Positions 44,896 to 53,653 of a DNA stretch of 64,000 bases are shown here, one piece after another. Under the pieces are notes generated by a model. The model ran no database searches. It saw only the letters and a list, made by a program, of their open reading frames with translations, and was not told where the DNA came from. Each line of letters begins with the position of its first letter. Positions within the stretch are counted from its first letter, which is position 1. This stretch comes from Panacagrimonas sp965216805 (lineage in GTDB: Bacteria > Pseudomonadota > Gammaproteobacteria > Nevskiales > Nevskiaceae), in assembly GCF_965216805.1 (NCBI RefSeq), contig NZ_CBDCGN010000003.1:1550001-1614000 (forward strand), given 5' to 3'. Both the position numbers and the translations under genes were made by a program.

Positions 44896-45237
44896 TCAGT
44901 AGCGCGGCAGGGTAGGGTCGATGGTATCGGCCCAGGCGTGGATGCCGCCTTCGAGATGCGAGACATCGCGATGACCGAGGCGTTCCAGCATCCATCCGGC
45001 CTGGGCGCTGCGTACCCCGTGATGACAGTAGATGGCGATGGCGCGGTTCTGCGGGATTTCTCCGGCGTGCGCCGCCAGCTCGTGCAAGAGAATGTTGACG
45101 GCGTTGGGCAAGGCGACGTGCGCCACCTCGTCGGGCAGGCGCACATCGAGCAGATAGGCCTGCGGCTGCTGCATCAAGGTGCGAAATTCGTGCGGGGCCA
45201 AGGTGCGCAAGGAAGCTCCGAGGGACGGGCCGGGCAT
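44896..45237 (-). CDS. Rhodanese-domain protein
   Basis: 113 residues, a single rhodanese domain. The active-site loop is IYCHHGVRSAQA with Cys71; DVRLPDEVAHVALPNAVNI and the C-terminal HLEGGIHAWA are typical. It would carry a persulfide or act in sulfur transfer, in the cytoplasm. It lies 15 bases before the TolC-like gene and is divergent from maf across 131 bases. Confidence 0.93.
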   Translation of the reverse strand: MPGPSLGASLRTLAPHEFRTLMQQPQAYLLDVRLPDEVAHVALPNAVNILLHELAAHAGEIPQNRAIAIYCHHGVRSAQAGWMLERLGHRDVSHLEGGIHAWADTIDPTLPRY

Positions 45238-45368
45238 TTAGTGTACCGATCAGTTCTGTTTCTAGGCGAATCGTCGCAAGGCGGCAAGCCGGTGGCGGGC
45301 TGCTAGCATGCCGCCTACTGTCGGCGGACACAGTCATTCACATAAGAGCCCGCTGGCGCATCGACGAC

Positions 45369-45944
45369 ATGGAACCGGATTTCTACCTCGCCTCGCGTTC
45401 GCCCCGCCGCATGCAGATGCTGCGCGAGGCCGGGCTGCGCTTTGCCAGTGCGCCGGCAGACCTGGACGAGCAGGCGCGGGCGCAGGAAGCCCCGGCCGCC
45501 TTCGCGCAGCGCATGGCGCTGGAAAAGGCGTGCACAGTGTTCGCCGAGGGCGGTGGGTTGCCGGCACTGGGTGCCGACACCGACGTGGCGCTGGGCGAGC
45601 GCATCCTGGGCAAGCCGAGCAACCGCATGGAGGCCATCGACATGCTGCTGCAACTGTCCGGTCGCATCCATGAGGTGCACAGCGCGGTGGCGCTGGTGCG
45701 CAGGGGCCAGTGCGAGGTGATCGCCACCCGCACCGAGGTTTTGTTCGGACGCATCTGCCGGACCGAAGCCGAAGCCTACTGGGACAGCGGAGAGCCCGCC
45801 GACAAGGCCGGTGCCTATGCCATCCAGGGTCTGGCGGGCCGCTGGGTGCGCGAGATTCGCGGTAGCTACAGCGGCGTGGTGGGCTTGCCGCTGTACGAGA
45901 CGCTGGAGCTGCTGGCGCGGCACGGCATCTGCGCGCGTCGATGA
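45369..45944 (+). CDS. maf: Maf-like nucleotide pyrophosphatase
   Basis: 191 residues. It hydrolyses nucleoside triphosphates, including modified or non-canonical ones, to monophosphates. LASRSPRRMQMLREAG near residue 7, GADTDVAL near 73 (catalytic Asp) and the GEPADKAGAYAIQG segment near 140 are the family marks. It heads a block with rng, as in many gammaproteobacteria. Its stop overlaps an ATG (ATGA at 45941) that opens a 32-codon frame leading toward rng. Confidence 0.93.
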   Translation: MEPDFYLASRSPRRMQMLREAGLRFASAPADLDEQARAQEAPAAFAQRMALEKACTVFAEGGGLPALGADTDVALGERILGKPSNRMEAIDMLLQLSGRIHEVHSAVALVRRGQCEVIATRTEVLFGRICRTEAEAYWDSGEPADKAGAYAIQGLAGRWVREIRGSYSGVVGLPLYETLELLARHGICARR

Positions 45945-46039
45945 GCGCCCCGTTCGGTTCCGCGTCGCCCGGTCCGCCGCGCTCGGGCGCGCCCCCCGCT
46001 CGCACGGCCTGCCTTGCACTTCGCGGGGCGGCCGCATGA
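45941..46039 (+). CDS. Small linking ORF 1 between maf and rng
   Basis: 32 codons starting MSAPFGS, Pro/Ala/Gly-rich, ending in LALRGAAA. It begins in the maf stop (ATGA) and its own stop overlaps the next ATG (ATGA at 46036). Its tail is homologous at the DNA level to that of linking ORF 2. It probably serves translational coupling rather than making a functional protein. Confidence 0.3.
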   Translation: MSAPFGSASPGPPRSGAPPARTACLALRGAAA

Positions 46040-46142
46040 GCGCGTGTTTCGCTGAAGGGTTGATGGCGAAGGGACTTACTCGCACGCGCTTTACTCGTGC
46101 GTTCTGCCTGCTGGTTGCACTTCGCAGGGTGGCCGCATGAGC
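46014..46142 (+). repeat. 28-bp direct repeat duplicating the rng start region
   Basis: A 28-base segment, TTGCACTTCGC followed by GGCCGCATGAGC near its end, occurs at 46014-46041 and 46115-46142 with two mismatches, 101 bases apart. Each copy ends in an ATG overlapping a stop codon. Confidence 0.9.
46036..46140 (+). CDS. Small linking ORF 2 between maf and rng
   Basis: 34 codons starting MSACFAEG, basic and hydrophobic, ending in CLLVALRRVAA. Its start overlaps the stop of linking ORF 1 and its stop overlaps the rng ATG (46137), both as ATGA. A hairpin, CGCACG pairing with CGTGCG at 46081-46101, lies inside. It could be a leader peptide controlling RNase G synthesis or a by-product of duplication. 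Confidence 0.3.
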   Translation: MSACFAEGLMAKGLTRTRFTRAFCLLVALRRVAA

Positions 46143-47603
46143 ACGGAAATCCTGGTCAACATCGGGCAGCAGGAGACCCGGGTGGCGCTGGTGGAGGGCG
46201 GCGCGGCGCAGGAAATCTATGTTCAACGTGCGTCCCGGCACGGGCTGGTCGGCAACATCTACAAGGGCGTGGTGCAGCGGGTGCTGCCGGGCATGCAGGC
46301 GGCGTTCGTGGAGGTCGGACTGGAACGTACGGCGTTCCTGCACGTGGCGGACATGGTGCCGCTGCCGGTCAACGGCGATGCCCCGCGCGAACTGCCGCCA
46401 ATCCAGACGCTGCTGCGCGAAGGCCAGGACGTGCTGGTGCAGATTCTCAAGGATCCGCTCGGCAGCAAGGGTGCGCGCCTGACCACGCTGTTGTCGGTGC
46501 CCTCGCGCTATTTGGTCCTGCTGCCGTTCGAGCCGCACTGCGGCGCCTCGGCACGCATCGAGGACGAGGCCGAACGCGCAAGGCTGAAGCAGGAAGTGAC
46601 GCGTATCGCCGCCGAACTGAGTCCCGCGTTCGGGGTGATCGCGCGCACTGCCGCCGAGGGCCAGGAGGGCGAGCCGCTGGCCAATGACCTGCGCTTCCTG
46701 CTGCGGCTGTGGACGGCGATCAGCGAACAGGCGCGGGTGTCGCCGCCGCGGACGCTGATCCACGGCGATCTGCCGCTATCGATGCGCATCCTGCGCGATC
46801 TGCTCGGTACCGATGTGGAGCGCATCCGCATCGACAGCGCCGAGGAGTTCAAGCGCGTGCAGCAGTTCGCCCGCGTGTTCGTGCCCCACGCGGCGGCGCT
46901 GATCGAGCATTACACCGGCGCCGCGCCGATCTTCGATCTGTACGGTGTGGAGGACGACATCGACCGTGCGCTGAGCCGCAAGGTGGACCTCAAGTCCGGC
47001 GGGCACGTGGTGATCGATCAGACCGAGGCGATGACCACCATCGACGTCAACACCGGCGGCTTCACCGGGCATCGCACCCTGGAGGAGACCATCCTCAAGA
47101 CCAACCTGGAAGCGGCGCAGGCCATCGCGCGGCAACTGCGCCTGCGCAACCTGGGCGGCATCATCGTGCTGGACTTCATCGACATGCGGAATGCCGACCA
47201 CCGCGCGCAGGTGCTGCGCGCGCTGGAAAAGGAACTCAAGCGCGATACCGCGCGCACGCACGCCTACGATTTTTCGCCGCTGGGTCTGGTGGAGATGACG
47301 CGCAAACGAGTGCGCGAGTCGCTCGGACACATTCTGTGCATGCCCTGTCCGACCTGCGAGGGGCGCGGATCGATCAAGTCGGTGGAGACGCTGTGCCACG
47401 ACATTGTGCGCGAGGTCAGCCGTGCCGCGCGGCAGTTCGAGGCCAAGCAGTTCCTGGTGCTGGGGCCGGCGGCGGTGATCCAGCGCCTGACCGAGGACGC
47501 CTCGATGGGCCTGGCCGAACTGGAAGCCAGCCTGCACCGGCCGATCCGGCTGCAGGTCGAAGCGGCCTATCACCCGGAGAGCTTCGACGTCGTGCCGTTG
47601 TGA
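46137..47603 (+). CDS. rng: Ribonuclease G
   Basis: 488 residues, RNase E/G family. The N-terminal S1 domain (GLVGNIYKGVVQRVLPGMQAAF), the catalytic magnesium aspartates in MTTIDVNTGGF near residue 300 and IIVLDFIDM near 344, and the zinc-link CPTCEGRG near 404 are present. It processes 16S rRNA 5' ends and degrades mRNAs. AGGG lies seven bases before the ATG, which overlaps the stop of a 34-codon upstream frame. The maf-rng-yhdP order is common in this group. Confidence 0.96.
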   Translation: MSTEILVNIGQQETRVALVEGGAAQEIYVQRASRHGLVGNIYKGVVQRVLPGMQAAFVEVGLERTAFLHVADMVPLPVNGDAPRELPPIQTLLREGQDVLVQILKDPLGSKGARLTTLLSVPSRYLVLLPFEPHCGASARIEDEAERARLKQEVTRIAAELSPAFGVIARTAAEGQEGEPLANDLRFLLRLWTAISEQARVSPPRTLIHGDLPLSMRILRDLLGTDVERIRIDSAEEFKRVQQFARVFVPHAAALIEHYTGAAPIFDLYGVEDDIDRALSRKVDLKSGGHVVIDQTEAMTTIDVNTGGFTGHRTLEETILKTNLEAAQAIARQLRLRNLGGIIVLDFIDMRNADHRAQVLRALEKELKRDTARTHAYDFSPLGLVEMTRKRVRESLGHILCMPCPTCEGRGSIKSVETLCHDIVREVSRAARQFEAKQFLVLGPAAVIQRLTEDASMGLAELEASLHRPIRLQVEAAYHPESFDVVPL

Positions 47604-47718
47604 CGCGTTTCAATGGTGCTCTGGCCGCGTTCAGCACGACGCCGGACGCCGCGCCTAAAATGCCGGTTCTTATGCCCTTTTTACCTCTCAACTCAGCCGC
47701 GATGCCGCGAGGGCGCGC

Positions 47719-50700
47719 ATGGAGCGCGTAAAACGTCGCTGGTGGACGGCGGCAGTGACGCTGGTGGCCAGCGTGCTGGTGCTGGGCGCATTGCTGACCG
47801 GCCTGTTCCAGGTGGTGATGCTGATGGCGCCCGGCTATCGGCAGGATCTGGCGGAGTACGTGTCGCGGGTGGCGCGCCAGCCGGTCGACATCGGCGGCGT
47901 CGGCCTGGGCTGGCGCGGCCTGGCCCCACGGCTGGACCTGACCGACATCACCCTTTACGGCGAGGATGGCAACAACCCGGCGCTGATCGCTGATCGTCTG
48001 CGTCTGGGCTTCGGGCTGATGCGCCTGTTGCGCGGCGACACCACGCCGCAGCGGGTGGAGCTGTCCGGCCTGGCGCTGTTCGCGCGCATCGATGCCGATG
48101 GTCGCTTCAGCCTGCGCGGGCTGGATACCGCCGGCGGCCCCGCGCGGGGCCGCCAGGAATGGCTGCGACAGCTGGGTCGTTTCGAGAGCGTGCGCCTGAG
48201 CCGTTGCGAGTTGCGGCTGGACGACGCGCGCCTGCCCGGTCCCGATCCGCTGTTCCGTCTGCGCGAGGCCGAAGTGCGCTTCGCCGACGGCCGCGGCCAG
48301 GCCACCGCCGAATTGAGTCTGCCGCCGGAGATCGGGTCCACGGTCGGTCTGGAAGCGCAGATCGAAGGCGACCTCGAAGAGCCCGACACCTGGAAGGGCC
48401 GCTGGCAGGCCCAGGTGGACGATCTGCGCAGCCTGCCCTGGCTGCAGACCTACCTGGCCGACGACGCACAGGTGGTGTTCGACGACACCCTCCTGCATCT
48501 GGACGGACGTGTCAGCGGCGGCGCCCTGGCAACCATCGGCGTGCAGCTCGACGCCGGCGCCATCAGCGGACGGCGCGGCGAGTTGGACACCCGCCTGCAG
48601 AACATCGAGGTACAGGCCCTGCTGACGCCGCAGGCAAACGGTTGGTTGCTGGAGATGCGTCGCATCGCCCTCTCCGGTGCCCATGGCGCCTGGCCGCAAT
48701 CGAGCGCGCGCATCCGCCTGCTGCGCGAACCCGGTGCCGCGTCGCGCCTGCAGGCGGACGCCGGGTACCTGCGCATCGGCGACCTCGCGCCCTGGGCCGG
48801 TCTGGCCCGGGGCGCCGCGCCCGAGCGACCGCTGTTGCAGGGGCTCGACGGCGCCGTACGCGGCCTGGTGCTGCGCTGGGATCCGGCCGACGACGGCGCC
48901 CGCTACAGCCTGCGCGCCGACCTGGACGCGGTGTCGATGCGGGGCGAGGCCCGCCGGCCGGGCGTTGCCGGCCTGTCCGGGGCCTTGTCTGCCACCGAGG
49001 CCGGCGGCCGCCTGAGTGTGGTTCAGGCGCCGCTGGTCATCGACTATCCGCACGCGTTTGCCGCGCCGGTGAGACTGGACGGTGTCGACGCCGAGATCGA
49101 ATGGACACGTCTGGCGGCCGATCAAGGCTGGCAGTTGCAAGCGCCGGAGGTGGTGGCCACGCTGCTCGATGGGCGCGCTGAGGGGGCATTGTCGCTGCGC
49201 CTGCCGCCGCAGTTCGACCGCGCCCCCCAGATCGATCTGGACCTGCGTTTGAGCGCTCAGGACGTCACCCGCTTCAAGCCCTATATCCCGCGGTTCTGGC
49301 CTGATCCTCTGCGCCAATGGCTGGACCGCGCGGTGGTGCGAGGGCGCATCCCCGACGGTCGCCTGCGGATCAAGGGCGATCTGGCCGGATTTCCGTTTAC
49401 CGATGCGCCCGGCACGCTGGTCCTGAATCTCGATGCTGCGGGTGGGCAGTTGGCTTTCGCGCCGGATTGGCCGCCGCTGACCGACCTGGCCGGCCGCATC
49501 GAGATCAGCGGCAAGGGCCTGTCGGCGACTGCCACCGGCGGCCAGATCATGGGCAACCGCATCGAGACTGGAAGCGCGCGGCTGGAAAGTTTCCGGCAGG
49601 CCGACCTGCGGGTGGAAGGCGAGGCCGAGGGCGAAATCGCGCGGTTCTACGACTATCTGCGCGCTTCGCCGCTGGCGCCGCGCCTTGCGGACCTGCTCAC
49701 GCGCACCGCGGCCACGGGCGAGGCGGTGGTACAGCTGGGCCTGGACGTGCCGCTGCGCGACGTCAAGCAGACCCAGGCGCGTGGGCAGGTGCGGCTGCGC
49801 GACGCGCGCATCGATATCGTCGGCGTGCCCGAGCCGGTGGTCGGGGTCTACGGGGATCTCAGGTTCGACAATCGCGGCGCGGAGGCGCAAGAACTGCATG
49901 GCGAGGTCTACAACACCCAGGTGCTGGCCTCGATCGAACGCGATGCCACCGACCGGATGCGTCTGCTAGGCCGGTTCCAATTCCAGCCCGATGCGTCCGG
50001 CAAGGGCGTCAACCGGTTGCTGCCGCGATTCCTGCGCAGCCATTTGCAGGGGGCCAGCCAGTGGCGCGCCGAACTGCCGTTGCGCGGTGCCGACAGCGGC
50101 CGCCTGAGCCTGGCTTCGGACCTGCAGGGCACCGCGGTGAGCCTGCCGCCACCGCTGCAGAAAGCGGCGGACGAGCCCTGGCCGACGACGCTGACGGTGA
50201 CGACGGGCGCGCAGTTTCCGCTGCGCCTGTCGCTGCAGGTTTCCGATCGCCTGGGCGCCGATCTGGCATTTCTGCGCCAGGGCGACGATCGGAGCCCGCT
50301 GTTGCTGGAGCGTGCCCACTTCCGGACCGGGCCGGGGGCGCAGCCTGACGCCGAGGATTACGGCATCCAGGTGGACGGCAGGGCAGAAGAGCTGGATCCG
50401 CTGCGCTGGCTGGCCGCGATCAAGCCGCCGGTCGAAGAGGGTGCCGACGTCGACGGGTCGATGGCAGCAGCAGGCGCACTGCCCCTGACTGTCGATCTGG
50501 ATGTCGGGCGGCTGTGGCTGGGCAATCTGTCGAGCGAAAACCTGCGTCTGCAACATATGCCTGCCGCGGGTGGCTGGTCGACGCGGATCAGCGGTGAAGG
50601 CGCCCAGGGCAATATCGATTTTCGTAACGATGCCAGCGGTGGCGCGATCGAGGCGCGCCTGGCGCGCGCGCAGATCGCGTGGCGCGCGCGCGGCAACGGG

Positions 50701-51621
50701 GCTGCCGAAGCTGCACCCAAGCCACCGACGACGCAGCGGATCGACCCCGCGGCGTTGCCGCAGGTGATTCTGCGGATCGACGATCTGCGCGTCGGCGAGG
50801 CCGAACTGGGCGCCTTGGAACTGCGCACCGAGCGCATCGACCACGGTCAGCGCCTGGCGGCACTGCGCAGCGCCGGCCCCGACGGCCAGTTCGAAGCTCA
50901 AGGTCATTGGCGTCGTCGCGATGCGCGCTCCTCCGCCGAGCTGAACTTCGATCTGCAGAGCAAGGGGGTGGACGATCTGCTCAAAGGGCTGGGTTATGCG
51001 CCCAGCGTCAGCGCGCACGACAGCCGCTTCACCGCCGCCCTGACGTGGCCGGAACAGGCGCCCACCGCGATCCAGGGTTTGAACTGGGCGCTGGCCCGGG
51101 GGCGGCTCGATCTGGACCTGGAAGACGGCGCGCTGCGCACGGTGGAGCCCGGCGCCGGCCGCGTGCTGGGGCTCATCAACTTCTGGGCGATCCCGCGACG
51201 CCTGAACCTGGATTTCGGCGATGTGCTGTCCAAGGGCCTGAGCTTCGACCGCATGCAGGGGAGCTTCCAGATTGCCGAGGGCGTCGCCAGCACCGACGAT
51301 CTCGACCTCGACGCGCCGTCGCTGAACATGGAAGTGCGCGGCCAGGTGGGCTTGCTGGCGCGCAACTACGACCAGCGGGTCAAGGTCATTCCCGACGTGT
51401 CTGCGGGCGTCACGCTGGGTGCGCTGCTGCTGGGCGGTCCGGCGGCGGGCGTATTGGCGCTGATTGCGCAGGAAGTGCTGGACCAGCCGCTGGACCAGGT
51501 CGGCCAGTTGCGCTACCACCTCACCGGAAGCTGGGACGATCCGCAAGTAGCCAGCGTCAATCGCACTGCCTCCGAACCCGCGGTCGGGGGGCGGCCGTTC
51601 AATCCTCAGGGAACCCAATGA
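47719..51621 (+). CDS. yhdP: YhdP/AsmA-like envelope protein
   Basis: 1300 residues, the usual size of YhdP. One N-terminal transmembrane helix (about residues 11-35, AAVTLVASVLVLGALLTGLF) anchors a long beta-rich periplasmic body (DUF3971 and AsmA-like C-terminal region). YhdP proteins span the periplasm and move phospholipids to the outer membrane. The C-terminal segment (YDQRVKVIPDVSAGVTLGALLLGGPAAG, then the YHLTGSWDDP stretch) is typical. It overlaps the nitrilase-family gene by four bases (ATGA). A TAAAAT at 47656-47661 may be its -10 box. Confidence 0.93.
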   Translation: MERVKRRWWTAAVTLVASVLVLGALLTGLFQVVMLMAPGYRQDLAEYVSRVARQPVDIGGVGLGWRGLAPRLDLTDITLYGEDGNNPALIADRLRLGFGLMRLLRGDTTPQRVELSGLALFARIDADGRFSLRGLDTAGGPARGRQEWLRQLGRFESVRLSRCELRLDDARLPGPDPLFRLREAEVRFADGRGQATAELSLPPEIGSTVGLEAQIEGDLEEPDTWKGRWQAQVDDLRSLPWLQTYLADDAQVVFDDTLLHLDGRVSGGALATIGVQLDAGAISGRRGELDTRLQNIEVQALLTPQANGWLLEMRRIALSGAHGAWPQSSARIRLLREPGAASRLQADAGYLRIGDLAPWAGLARGAAPERPLLQGLDGAVRGLVLRWDPADDGARYSLRADLDAVSMRGEARRPGVAGLSGALSATEAGGRLSVVQAPLVIDYPHAFAAPVRLDGVDAEIEWTRLAADQGWQLQAPEVVATLLDGRAEGALSLRLPPQFDRAPQIDLDLRLSAQDVTRFKPYIPRFWPDPLRQWLDRAVVRGRIPDGRLRIKGDLAGFPFTDAPGTLVLNLDAAGGQLAFAPDWPPLTDLAGRIEISGKGLSATATGGQIMGNRIETGSARLESFRQADLRVEGEAEGEIARFYDYLRASPLAPRLADLLTRTAATGEAVVQLGLDVPLRDVKQTQARGQVRLRDARIDIVGVPEPVVGVYGDLRFDNRGAEAQELHGEVYNTQVLASIERDATDRMRLLGRFQFQPDASGKGVNRLLPRFLRSHLQGASQWRAELPLRGADSGRLSLASDLQGTAVSLPPPLQKAADEPWPTTLTVTTGAQFPLRLSLQVSDRLGADLAFLRQGDDRSPLLLERAHFRTGPGAQPDAEDYGIQVDGRAEELDPLRWLAAIKPPVEEGADVDGSMAAAGALPLTVDLDVGRLWLGNLSSENLRLQHMPAAGGWSTRISGEGAQGNIDFRNDASGGAIEARLARAQIAWRARGNGAAEAAPKPPTTQRIDPAALPQVILRIDDLRVGEAELGALELRTERIDHGQRLAALRSAGPDGQFEAQGHWRRRDARSSAELNFDLQSKGVDDLLKGLGYAPSVSAHDSRFTAALTWPEQAPTAIQGLNWALARGRLDLDLEDGALRTVEPGAGRVLGLINFWAIPRRLNLDFGDVLSKGLSFDRMQGSFQIAEGVASTDDLDLDAPSLNMEVRGQVGLLARNYDQRVKVIPDVSAGVTLGALLLGGPAAGVLALIAQEVLDQPLDQVGQLRYHLTGSWDDPQVASVNRTASEPAVGGRPFNPQGTQ

Positions 51622-52451
51622 ATCCGATCATTGCCGCCTTGCAGATGAACTCCGGCGACGACGTCGCGCGCAACCTCGCCACCGCCGCACGCCTGGTCGG
51701 GCAGGCCGCGGAACAGGGGGTGTCACTGGCAATACTGCCCGAGAATTTTGCCTTCATGGGCGCACGCGAGCGCGACAAGCTGGCGCATGCCGAGGCCGAT
51801 GGCGCCGGACCGATCCAGGATGCGCTGGCGCAGGCCGCGCAGCGCCACCGCATCTGGCTGGTGGCCGGGACCGTGCCCCTGGCGCTGGCCGACGATCCGG
51901 GTCGCGTTGCCGCCGCTTGTCTGGTCTACGACGCGAGCGGCGCGCGGGCGGCGCGCTACGACAAGATCCATCTGTTCGACGTGGAGGTCGCCGGCAGCGG
52001 CGGCGCCGAACGTTATCGCGAATCCGCCAGCATCGCGCCCGGCCGCTGGAATCCGGTGGTGGTGGCGACACCCGCAGGCCGGCTCGGCTTGTCGGTGTGC
52101 TACGACCTGCGCTTTCCCGAGCTTTATCGCGCGCTGGCCGAACGGGAGGTGGACCTGTTGAGCGTGCCGGCCGCCTTCACCGCCCGCACCGGCGAGGCGC
52201 ATTGGGAACTGCTGCTGCGCGCCCGCGCCGTGGAAAACCAGTGTCATGTCATTGCTCCGGGCCAGTTCGGCGGGCACCCGGGCGGCCGCTCCACCTGGGG
52301 CCACTCGATGGTGGTGGGGCCGTGGGGCGAGGTGCTGGCCTGCCAGGCGCAGGGCGACGCGGTAGTCGCCGCCGAAGTGGATCGCGCGCGTGCGACCGAG
52401 CTGCGCGCCAGCTTCCCGGTGCTCCGGCACCGGCACCTGGGCGCGCACTAG
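51618..52451 (+). CDS. Carbon-nitrogen hydrolase, NIT-type amidase
   Basis: 277 residues from the ATG at 51618. The nitrilase-superfamily triad is visible: Glu42 (LAILPENF), Lys116 (YDKIHLFDV) and Cys161 (SVCYDLRFPELYR). The YDLRFPE form and size match NIT1/NIT2-type deaminated-glutathione or omega-amidases. It is coupled to yhdP by an ATGA overlap. Its TAG stop at 52449-52451 is part of the inserted MITE; without the element the codon would also read TAG. Confidence 0.9.
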   Translation: MNPIIAALQMNSGDDVARNLATAARLVGQAAEQGVSLAILPENFAFMGARERDKLAHAEADGAGPIQDALAQAAQRHRIWLVAGTVPLALADDPGRVAAACLVYDASGARAARYDKIHLFDVEVAGSGGAERYRESASIAPGRWNPVVVATPAGRLGLSVCYDLRFPELYRALAEREVDLLSVPAAFTARTGEAHWELLLRARAVENQCHVIAPGQFGGHPGGRSTWGHSMVVGPWGEVLACQAQGDAVVAAEVDRARATELRASFPVLRHRHLGAH

Positions 52452-52698
52452 CCCGCATTTCTCACAGGGGGATCGAGTGATGGCCGTACGTCGAGGACGT
52501 GCAGCGCGCCCGGACGGAGCGAACTCCATAGTGGTTCTATGGGGTGAGTGAGTCCCAAGCGATGCGCGCCGCAGACAGGCCAGCGCCGATCCAGTCGGAG
52601 AATCCGCCGACAGTCTGTTTCTGGAGCAAGCTTGAAGAATGCAGTGAGGAGGGGAATAGGCAAGGGATTCTCCGGCGACCTGTGAGAAATGTGGGCTA
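52449..52698. mobile_element. MITE-like element (family B) inserted in the amidase stop codon
   Basis: Terminal inverted repeats GCCCGCATTTCTCACAGG (52451-52468) and its complement with one mismatch (52679-52696) enclose 246 bases. TA flanks both sides (52449-52450 and 52697-52698). There is no transposase. A partial copy is at 43457-43517. The repeats differ from those of family A at 8748, so a different mobilising enzyme is likely. Open frames inside are not protein-like. Confidence 0.83.
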
Positions 52699-52933
52699 GG
52701 ACAGGCGGTCCAGGCGCTGCGGCCGGCGCGTCCCGGCCGCGACGCGGCTTGGTTCAGCCTTGAAAAGGCATTTGCCACGGATTTCACGGACGACGCGGAC
52801 TGAAAATCGGCGACTTGCCAGCGGCGATCGAGTCGCCCGCTCGGTGAAGCCACGATGCTCGGCAGGTTTGTGTTTCGACCCGCGTTTGTCAGTGTCTATC
52901 CGTGTGATCCGTGGCTGATCGCTGTTTTTAGGT
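52699..52933. other. Intergenic region with inverted TCCGTG-family repeats
   Basis: No gene is seen. GCCACGGATTTCACGGA (52774-52790) and TCCGTGTGATCCGTGGC (52899-52915) are near-complementary and could pair across about 110 bases. A relative lies at 9799-9816. It separates the MITE from the end of pdxH. Confidence 0.55.
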
Positions 52934-53551
52934 TCAGGGTTCCAGCCGCTCGATCAGCCAGCCAGCATCGGTACGCCGGTAACGCAGGCGGTCGTGCAGG
53001 CGGCCGATCCGGCCTTGCCAGAATTCCACCGCCTGCGGCCGGATGACGTAACCACCCCAGTGCTCTGGACAGGCCAGAGGCTGACCTTCCCAGCGCGCCG
53101 CGTTGGCGGCCAGGCGCCGGTCCAGTTCTTCGCGCGAGGCGACCACCTGCGACTGGTGCGAAGTCAGCGCCCCGAGCTGGGATTCGCGCGGGCGGGTCGC
53201 GAAGTAGGCCTGGTTGTGTGCTGCCGGCAGGGTTTCGGCCCGACCTTCCACGCGCACCTGGCGCTCCAGACGGTCCCACCAGAAGGTCGCGGCGACGCCG
53301 GGATTGCGCGCCAATTCCTGCGCCTTGCGACCGCGATAGTCGGTATAGAAGCACAGACCGTCCTCGGCAAAGCCCTTGAACAGCACGATGCGAACCGAAG
53401 GCCGTCCCGACGGGTCGGCGGTGGCAAGCGCCATCGCGGTCGGCTCGATCATGCCGACGGCGCGGGCTTCGGCGATCCAGTTGTCGAGCAGTGCCATCGG
53501 ATCGGCGGGCAGGCCGACGGTATCGAGCGGCGGATTGCGGGTGTATTGCAT
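52934..53551 (-). CDS. pdxH: Pyridoxamine 5'-phosphate oxidase
   Basis: 205 residues from the ATG at 53551. It oxidises pyridoxine or pyridoxamine phosphate to PLP using FMN. RPSVRIVLFKGF near residue 50, YRGRKAQELARNP, FWWDRLERQVRVEG near 93 and the C-terminal IRPQAVEFWQGRIGRLHDRL plus RLEP are the PdxH hallmarks. It stands alone, divergent from the hybrid kinase gene. PLP is needed by the ilvE and DSD1-like enzymes, but no operon link exists. Confidence 0.95.
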   Translation of the reverse strand: MQYTRNPPLDTVGLPADPMALLDNWIAEARAVGMIEPTAMALATADPSGRPSVRIVLFKGFAEDGLCFYTDYRGRKAQELARNPGVAATFWWDRLERQVRVEGRAETLPAAHNQAYFATRPRESQLGALTSHQSQVVASREELDRRLAANAARWEGQPLACPEHWGGYVIRPQAVEFWQGRIGRLHDRLRYRRTDAGWLIERLEP

Positions 53552-53653
53552 GACGCGATTCTGCCTCAGGCGGGCCACCGCATGCGGGCAGTGGCTGGTC
53601 GCGCGCGCGCTGTGCACAATCGCGTGGCCCCTTTGCGGAATTTTGTCGACACC

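Noticed and set aside
52994..53653. N-terminal extension of the hybrid kinase across pdxH
   Set aside because: It is antisense to pdxH; the GTG at 53654 gives a normal signal peptide directly before the sensor domain.
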